Below are positions 58,508 through 64,000 of a DNA stretch of 64,000 nt, piece after piece. The stretch comes from Thelonectria olida (taxonomy: Eukaryota; Ascomycota; Sordariomycetes; Hypocreales; Nectriaceae): assembly GCA_020736575.1 (NCBI GenBank), contig JAGPYM010000019.1, positions 496,001 through 560,000 of the forward strand. Reading direction: 5' to 3'. Numbering within the stretch: position 1 is the stretch's first letter; the number at the start of each line of letters is the position of its first letter. A model generated the notes under the pieces. It saw only the letters and a list, made by a program, of their open reading frames with translations. It was not told the origin of the DNA and did no database searches. A program made the position numbers and the translations under genes.

Positions 58508-60138
58508 TTACCCCCGAGCGTTCCAAAAGTTCCAAAACCAATGAAAATAGCCATGGTGGGCGGGCATTTCATCCTTTCTGGATAGGGCATCCTCACAAGC
58601 ACCAGCTCTTTTGCGCCTCTTTTCTTGCAAAGTACGTGCTACCCACTCTTCCACGTTGTCCAGAGCAGAGTTGGGAGAGTCCCTATACCGGACGAGGAAG
58701 GACAAAATCTCGGCCGGGCTGAACTCGTGCTCGGGCACCTTGGCGGCAAATTCATCCGCAAGCCTTTCAAGTACCGGTTGATCTTTAGACCACTTCTCTC
58801 TGTTCAAGTCAACTTCGTCCGGCTGCTCAAACACGAAGTGGTATATTTGAGTGGCCAAATCCCTGTCGACAAGTTCGAACTCGACCTCCATGTCAATACG
58901 CCCAGGTCGAATGAGCGCGTCATCTAATTTCTCGATATGGTTCGTTGTCATGATCAGCAGCCGACCCTCTTGGGACGCCACACCGTCGATGGCATTGAGC
59001 AGCCCAAACAGCGTCACTGACTTAGTGTCTGCGGATTTCCCCGGTTCACTGGCATGTTCGCCTCCAGCATCACGAGAATGCGCTGCACCAGCGGCATCAA
59101 TATCCTCCAGCAGGACGACGCATTGTGGAGGGAGCTTGGTGAATAGGTCCTCGAGGGTTCGGTCGCTGACAGTCGATACGCTGAGAGCGTAGATATCTAA
59201 ACCAAAGCGGCCGGCCACGGACAGGCTCAAGCTAGACTTTCCAGTTCCAGGAGGACCGTACAAGAGGTAGCCTCGTCGATAAGGCATGGATTTGACGGAG
59301 TACCATCGTCGAGATCGTGGATTAAGGAATTCCTCAACGTCCTTGATGAATGATTGCTTTTGCGCGTCACCGAGGATGACGGTCGACAGCGGTCTGGCGT
59401 CTACCGCCGTCGCTCGCTCCCAGCGATCGGCCCGGTGTTTAAAGACAGAGGTCTTGTTCTTGATGAGATTGAGATATTCATCTCGACAGTCGCTCAAGAA
59501 ATTCTTCAATGCCCAGGAGGATCGACCTAGACAGGTGATGCAAATTTCTTCCTCCTTATGAAAGCCGACGTCCTTGAGCGAGGTATGATATGAGAGGAAG
59601 GTGTTCTTGTAACGGAAGATGAAGCTGCCATGCCAAGGCGAGAAGCTGAGCGCCTTCTTGACCTCGCCTGCATGATCTTCCTTGCCTCTTTGCTTCTTGA
59701 CACGTGCAATTGAGGATCGAGCAGCGTTATCAAGACCTCGAGACGAGATCCACTCCAGAACCATGTTGTACGTTTCTTCAGAGCGCGGCACATACACCGT
59801 GGATGCTTAGAATCTGTTAGGTTGAGCTGGTGTGGGCTGAAGTGGAATAACTCACTCAAGTGGTCTGCGAGAAACATTCTCAGCCTATGGGTATAAGTGC
59901 CAAGGAAGGCAAGTAAACCAAAAAGGCACATCAAGTGAGCGTAGCTGCTCAAGTCTCCAGCAAGAAGCTGTTGAACCGCGTTGAAAGCGTGGGTCAACCC
60001 AGGAAAGAAGACGTCCAAAATGGACATAGTTCGGAATGAGGCCTCTTGGGTGAGAGGGGGGCTAGTGTTGCTGGATGGCGCCATTATTTGGAGCTTCCTC
60101 ATAGTGAGGGAAGGCAATGCGGCGTTGAATGCGGCCAT
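58508..60138 (-). CDS. BCS1-like AAA ATPase
   Basis: Two exons, 60138-59856 and 59805-58508 (50-bp intron), 526 residues. It has the N-terminal BCS1 region (SILDVFFPGLTHAFNAV; a hydrophobic helix HLMCLFGLLAFLGTY; then WHGSFIFRYKNTFLSYH and RPLSTVILGDAQKQSFIKDV) and the AAA core: RGYLLYGPPGTGKSSLSLSV (Walker A 278-285), CVVLLEDIDAAG (Walker B), LIMTTNHIEKLDDALIRPGR (second region of homology). BCS1 itself folds the Rieske protein into complex III in the mitochondrial inner membrane; filamentous fungi have many BCS1-like paralogues of unknown role, often near incompatibility genes. This copy has a Gly/Ala/His-rich insertion after Walker B (AGAAHSRDAGGEHASEPGKS). Confidence 0.9.
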
Positions 60139-61610
60139 GATGAAAGTTGAGATTTAGTGAAAAGCAGGGGTTGGCAATGTTGAAAATTTGTAGCTGAAAG
60201 TTGAATGTGAGTGTAAATATACCCTTTCTTCGAAGAGCGAGTCCGCCATTCTTATGCTTTTCAACAGAACAGTGTCGACACAGCTTGGGACCAGCTTTCG
60301 CCCGCTACACTTTAGGATCCCCCACGCTCTATCAAGTTAATAATATTAACCCGCGTTACTGGGCACCAGACCGAACTCTTTCATCCTTGCGAGGTGTTGC
60401 CGATGGTTACGCAACTCGTATCATGCACATCCATGGCGCGAATACACGCTAGTGAGCGTTTACAACCAACACGGATGATCATCACGGCTCTTCAGCGTGC
60501 ATATTGACCTTCCGACGTGTCTCCAATCGTCAGAGACAAACACCGGCAGGAGGAGCATGGGTTTGCGCGTAATTTGATGCTGGCCATGCCTTGCATTAGA
60601 CTTGATATTTAGTCTCTTCGGGCTGGGCCTTCCGGCTATCTGACGAGAACTGAGCCAATCATTGTGATTTCATCCAGGGGTATGTCGTCTTGTAATGTGA
60701 CCCGAGGTGAGGATGGCACGTTGGTTTGCATCAATGCTGCCTCGATATCAAATCAGTCCCAGCAAAAATAGGATGAACGCACGGAAACGTCTACGTTGTT
60801 GGTCGAGCCCCGAAGTGTTTCACATAGTGGCCCCTATAAGCCACCAGAACTACTAATGCCGACACGGATGTGTATTCCTTTGCCGTAACCCCGAGCTAGC
60901 CAGCCATGCGGCCAGTTGGAGCGAGCTTTACTAGTTCCATCTTGAAGTGAAGCTCCCTGCAGTCACCTATACCATGCATATTTACGGCCTAAGCATATCT
61001 TCTTAAGACGAGAGGATCATTGAAGTCGGCCATACTCTGTCAACAATCATGTGTGATTTTTACCCTAAAAGTACTTACAAATCCTCATATTCAGTTAATC
61101 ATATTAAATACCGCTCTCGGATTTGTAAGTGCTCTCTCTTTCCCCCTACAAATCAATGAGTAGTTCATCGCTGCAACCCCAAGATGATGTGCTGTGACCA
61201 CATGGCCGGCCGTAATCCGATTCGGAGTTGAGTTCGCTGTCCGTTTCGATGTGGCCGGAACACTTAACTCGAGCAGCTGAATCGACCAACAGTGTGGGTC
61301 TATGTGTGACAAGGATCTTACTGACCGCATGAGTCTCATTCATCATTTACTGGAATCATAATCTATCTGTACTGGGCCATGGGTTGCCTCAAAAGCCTCG
61401 TACGCTCCCACTTCATCGGCAATCATTAGCAGTCTTAAGAGAGGTGTGGTCGCGAAAAACATGGAGTTGACTGAGCTGACTTTAGATCTACAAGCTTAGA
61501 ATAGCAAGCGGTCGAGAGAGTACTACGAGGCAGATCGCCATTGATAAGATTCATGTTTGATGGATACACTCCACCCCACACCTGAGTTGTGGGGTTTTTG
61601 ATAAGTAGCC
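60139..61610. other. intergenic, no recognisable gene
   Basis: About 1.5 kb with short frames only; no motif, RNA gene or repeat recognised. Confidence 0.45.
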
Positions 61611-61744
61611 CTGGAACGCCTGGAACGCCTGAACGCCTGAACGCCTGAACGCCTGAACGCCTGAACGCCTGGACGCCTGGACGCCTGAACGCCTGAACGC
61701 CTGGACGCCTGGACGCCTGGACGCCTGGACGCCTGGAATGCCTG
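61611..61744. repeat. 8-bp minisatellite
   Basis: About 16 consecutive units of GAACGCCT or GGACGCCT (period 8, the first two units 9 bp). The two variants occur in blocks (A-type, G-type, A-type, G-type), showing stepwise duplication. Confidence 0.9.
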
Positions 61745-62101
61745 AACACACATTGAACGCTGGAGAAATCACCTCAGAATCCAAAGAACTTGACGGTAGG
61801 CTTGATTCTAATTAGCAACGCCTCGAAACAGAACCCCGACTATCAATGCTGCGAGATGCAAGACCTCCAGAGTAAAAAGATATTTACTCCAGGATAGTAT
61901 ACTCCAATATGCGCCCGTAAAAACCAACCCTTAGCAAAAGCATACAGAGAGAGGAATCATATTCACATGCTAACATTGACCTTGAACACCGATGCTGACT
62001 CAGTTCAGGTATGATCCTCAAAACCAGCTTCTATTTCCACCACTTCCACCATTTCATTGAAATAGCAGGATGTTAGACCTCGGCTAATAGGTGCGATCTT
62101 C
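61745..62101. other. intergenic, no recognisable gene
   Basis: Nothing recognised; downstream side of the small zinc-ribbon frame. Confidence 0.4.
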
Positions 62102-62197
62102 TTATGGCTCTGTTTTTTTCCCACACTTAGTGCAAACAAAGCCATCTTTCGTGATGCCAGTGCCATCTACACATTGAGGACAGTCTTCATCCGACAT
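62102..62197 (-). CDS. 31-aa zinc-ribbon microprotein
   Basis: A complete small frame: MSDEDCPQCVDGTG, then FVCTKCGKKTEP and TAA. Two C-x2-C knuckles 13 residues apart form a plausible zinc ribbon, with the GTG turn seen in DnaJ-type zinc motifs. The start context CACCATGTC is good. It could also be one exon of a larger gene. Function unknown. Confidence 0.45.
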   Translation of the reverse strand: MSDEDCPQCVDGTGITKDGFVCTKCGKKTEP

Positions 62198-62549
62198 GGT
62201 GAGTAGTAGAAATCTATAATATTTAGCACGGAATCAACAATAAAATGTTTCCAAGACGTACCGTATTTTGTGGTTCTATCAGGCGGTATTTATTTGCCGT
62301 TCTCTCAGTTGGTTTATTATACTTCTCTCGGTTGACTAATTTGGTTGTGTGGTGAATGTAAAGGTAGTTAGGCGCGAGGTCTTTAAATAAAAGTTGTCGG
62401 TTAGGCACGCCCCATCGGATGATTTATAACCTAGGTTTAGCCGGATGGCGAAATCATGGTGCCTAAAAGGAGGGGCAGAAGATACCGCCACTGGCTTGTC
62501 CGGACACAGAAACCGTCTCCTGGCTTTTGTCCGCGTGCAATCACTAGCT

Positions 62550-63235
62550 ATGGCTCTATCCATACTCGACTCCTTTCAGAAGTCCCATATCTCAACGGAC
62601 ATATCCGCTGCTGCTTCAGTTGAGTTCTTTTGGAAATTTGGGATCTTCTACGCTGAAAACAGCGAGATTGGACAACTAGTGTCAGAGCTGGACAATGAGG
62701 AGCTCAGCGAAGACCACCTCGCCAAGTACAAACCAATCCTTTCAAAGGACGAGGTAGGTCCCCAGACCAGATCTGTGCTTCCTCGCTGACGCTTCTAGCG
62801 AATATCGAGTATCCTCGAATCCCAATCCTACCTCGAATCGTCCCCATTCCTAATCCAGAGGCTTGCCAGCGAACCGGGAAGATTTTTCGCCTCCACAACA
62901 GATGACGAACCGGACAACAGACTGCTTCTCTATGTATGCAGTCATGGAGCAATGCTCGAGCTCTGTCAGTTCTCCCACAAACAGAAGTGGAAGGGAGTTC
63001 CTACATCCGATGGCATGATGCAAATACCATATAGCCAGATAAAGAAAAGGAGGAAGATCGTCGAGACTCTTGTCGAGGTTCAATTTAATTTGGAACAAGG
63101 CGGCGTGTAAGCATCTATCTATCCTAGCTCATGCGCTCATTCCTGACAAATCTCAGTGTTCTGGTACATCCGCGACTCGCTATCCAGATGAAGAACGGCT
63201 TCACACACATCTATGGACTACAAGGGAACCCATGA
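62550..63235 (+). CDS. three-exon gene of unknown function
   Basis: Exons 62550-62753, 62799-63106, 63157-63235 (introns 45 and 50 bp, GTAGGT and GTAAGC donors, CTAG and CTCAG acceptors), 196 residues; an in-frame ATG at 62445 would add 35. Sequence runs from MALSILDSFQKSHISTDISA through EFFWKFGIFYAENSEIGQLV, FLIQRLASEPGRFFAST and LLYVCSHGAMLELCQFSHKQ to VHPRLAIQMKNGFTHIYGLQ. The frames fit at both joins, which supports the model. No family recognised. Confidence 0.6.
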
Positions 63236-63361
63236 ACAAATCTACAACCAGATCCACGAGACAGCTCTGACTCTAAACACTTCGTCTTCTGGATTGATTC
63301 CAGCATATCCAAATCTACACCATGACTACCCTGAATTGCCAGGTGGAAGCCCCCCAACCTC

Positions 63362-64000
63362 TCATTGAACATTTGTTTGGACCTGAACAAGGCCTGTTCT
63401 TTCAAGCCCTGGAGCTCTTTTGTCATAGAGGGCTCTCGGTGGATTTGCTTGGACATTGAACGGATACCTAGTTTGTCGATCATAGAGTGGTTGCAGTAAG
63501 ATCGGATCAATGCTTCGTGGACCTTGGACGTCACCCGTGCCTTCGCCAAGCTGAAATTCGCAACGTTGGGAACGGCTTTGATCATAGAGGTTTCGTGGCT
63601 GGTTTGGTTGGACTTTCGATTGATATTGAATGTGGCGGTCATACAGTGATTGTTGTAGGATCAGGCTAATGTTTGGTTCATCGTGACCCTCGAGTTCGTG
63701 ATTTTGAGAAACACTTTGGGTATAAAGTCCTCGTGCAGTCGGTAGAGTATTGTTTGGATTTCGGGCCTGACGGGCAAATAGTGATTGTTGTAGGTTCGGG
63801 TCGACACTGTTTGATGGATCTTGGACGTGACCGGTTCTTTCGTCACTCTCAGTTTCGCGAATTGGCGGAGTGGACTGCCCCGAATTCTCGTCGATATTTG
63901 ATGGAACTTGGACATCATCTGCCCCTTCTATGAGCTCGAGTATCTCGTCCATTTGATCAAGGTTCGTGGGCTTGGGTTCCTCGGCTGCGAGACCAATCGC
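63362..64000 (-). CDS. repeat-containing protein of unknown function, partial at the right edge
   Basis: The frame is open from the window edge to a stop at 63362, so the 5' end lies outside. After an acidic start (MDEILELIEGADDVQVPSN) come three imperfect repeats of about 45 residues, best seen in QSLYDRHIQYQSKVQPNQPR, QPLYDRQTRYPFNVQANPPR and, more weakly, QSLFARQARNPNNTLPTARG. Polar and Gln/Arg-rich, probably disordered. Not recognised. Confidence 0.45.
   Translation of the reverse strand, partial: AIGLAAEEPKPTNLDQMDEILELIEGADDVQVPSNIDENSGQSTPPIRETESDERTGHVQDPSNSVDPNLQQSLFARQARNPNNTLPTARGLYTQSVSQNHELEGHDEPNISLILQQSLYDRHIQYQSKVQPNQPRNLYDQSRSQRCEFQLGEGTGDVQGPRSIDPILLQPLYDRQTRYPFNVQANPPRALYDKRAPGLERTGLVQVQTNVQ

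Overview
The window is nuclear DNA of a filamentous ascomycete, most likely a Sordariomycete. The evidence is short 45-90 bp spliceosomal introns with CTAAC-type branch points, a PTH11-like receptor, HeLo- and NACHT-type allorecognition proteins, Zn2Cys6 regulators, DUF3435 and DUF3723 genes, and an extreme AT block of the kind left by repeat-induced mutation. Gene models below were spliced by eye. For the intact multi-exon genes, the exon lengths sum to a multiple of three.

Left part (1-16 kb) is a gene graveyard. It holds an ankyrin-protein end with a frameshift, a PTH11-like receptor with one frame break, an F-box relic, an unrecognised relic and a HeLo-protein fragment broken at an A10 run. 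One gene here is intact, a GT32-type glycosyltransferase (12.9-13.9 kb).

Middle-left (16.4-25.9 kb) is a maltose/alpha-glucoside cluster: an MFS alpha-glucoside permease, a Zn2Cys6 MAL-type activator (frame broken at a C7 run) and a seven-exon GH13 alpha-glucosidase with CreA-type sites upstream. The C-terminal stump of a second sugar transporter follows. An ~860-bp almost pure A+T block lies between the permease and the activator.

Right part (26.2-56.1 kb or further) looks like the body of a giant mobile element. It starts with an intact seven-exon DUF3435-type tyrosine recombinase (Starship captain-like; H358-x-x-R361 and Tyr394) that carries zinc fingers and two C-terminal chromodomains. 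It points inward, as captains do. To its right lie a 1511-aa NLR with 11 near-identical WD40 repeats, a Ulp1-type protease with two in-frame stops (plus a relic copy beside the captain), a Hst3/4-like sirtuin, seven small proteins of mostly unknown function (42.3-47.6 kb), a RING-like/patatin phospholipase, an unknown 290-aa protein, a degenerate kinase and a DUF3723 protein. Captain, NLR, patatin and DUF3723 are hallmark Starship components. The chromodomain recombinase and the small-gene block are the most novel parts. No terminal repeats or right boundary could be identified.

Far right (56.4-64 kb) has a DUF7492-type secreted protein, a BCS1-like AAA ATPase, an 8-bp minisatellite, a 31-codon zinc-ribbon ORF, an unknown three-exon gene and a repeat protein that runs off the edge. 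Whether these belong to the element is unknown.
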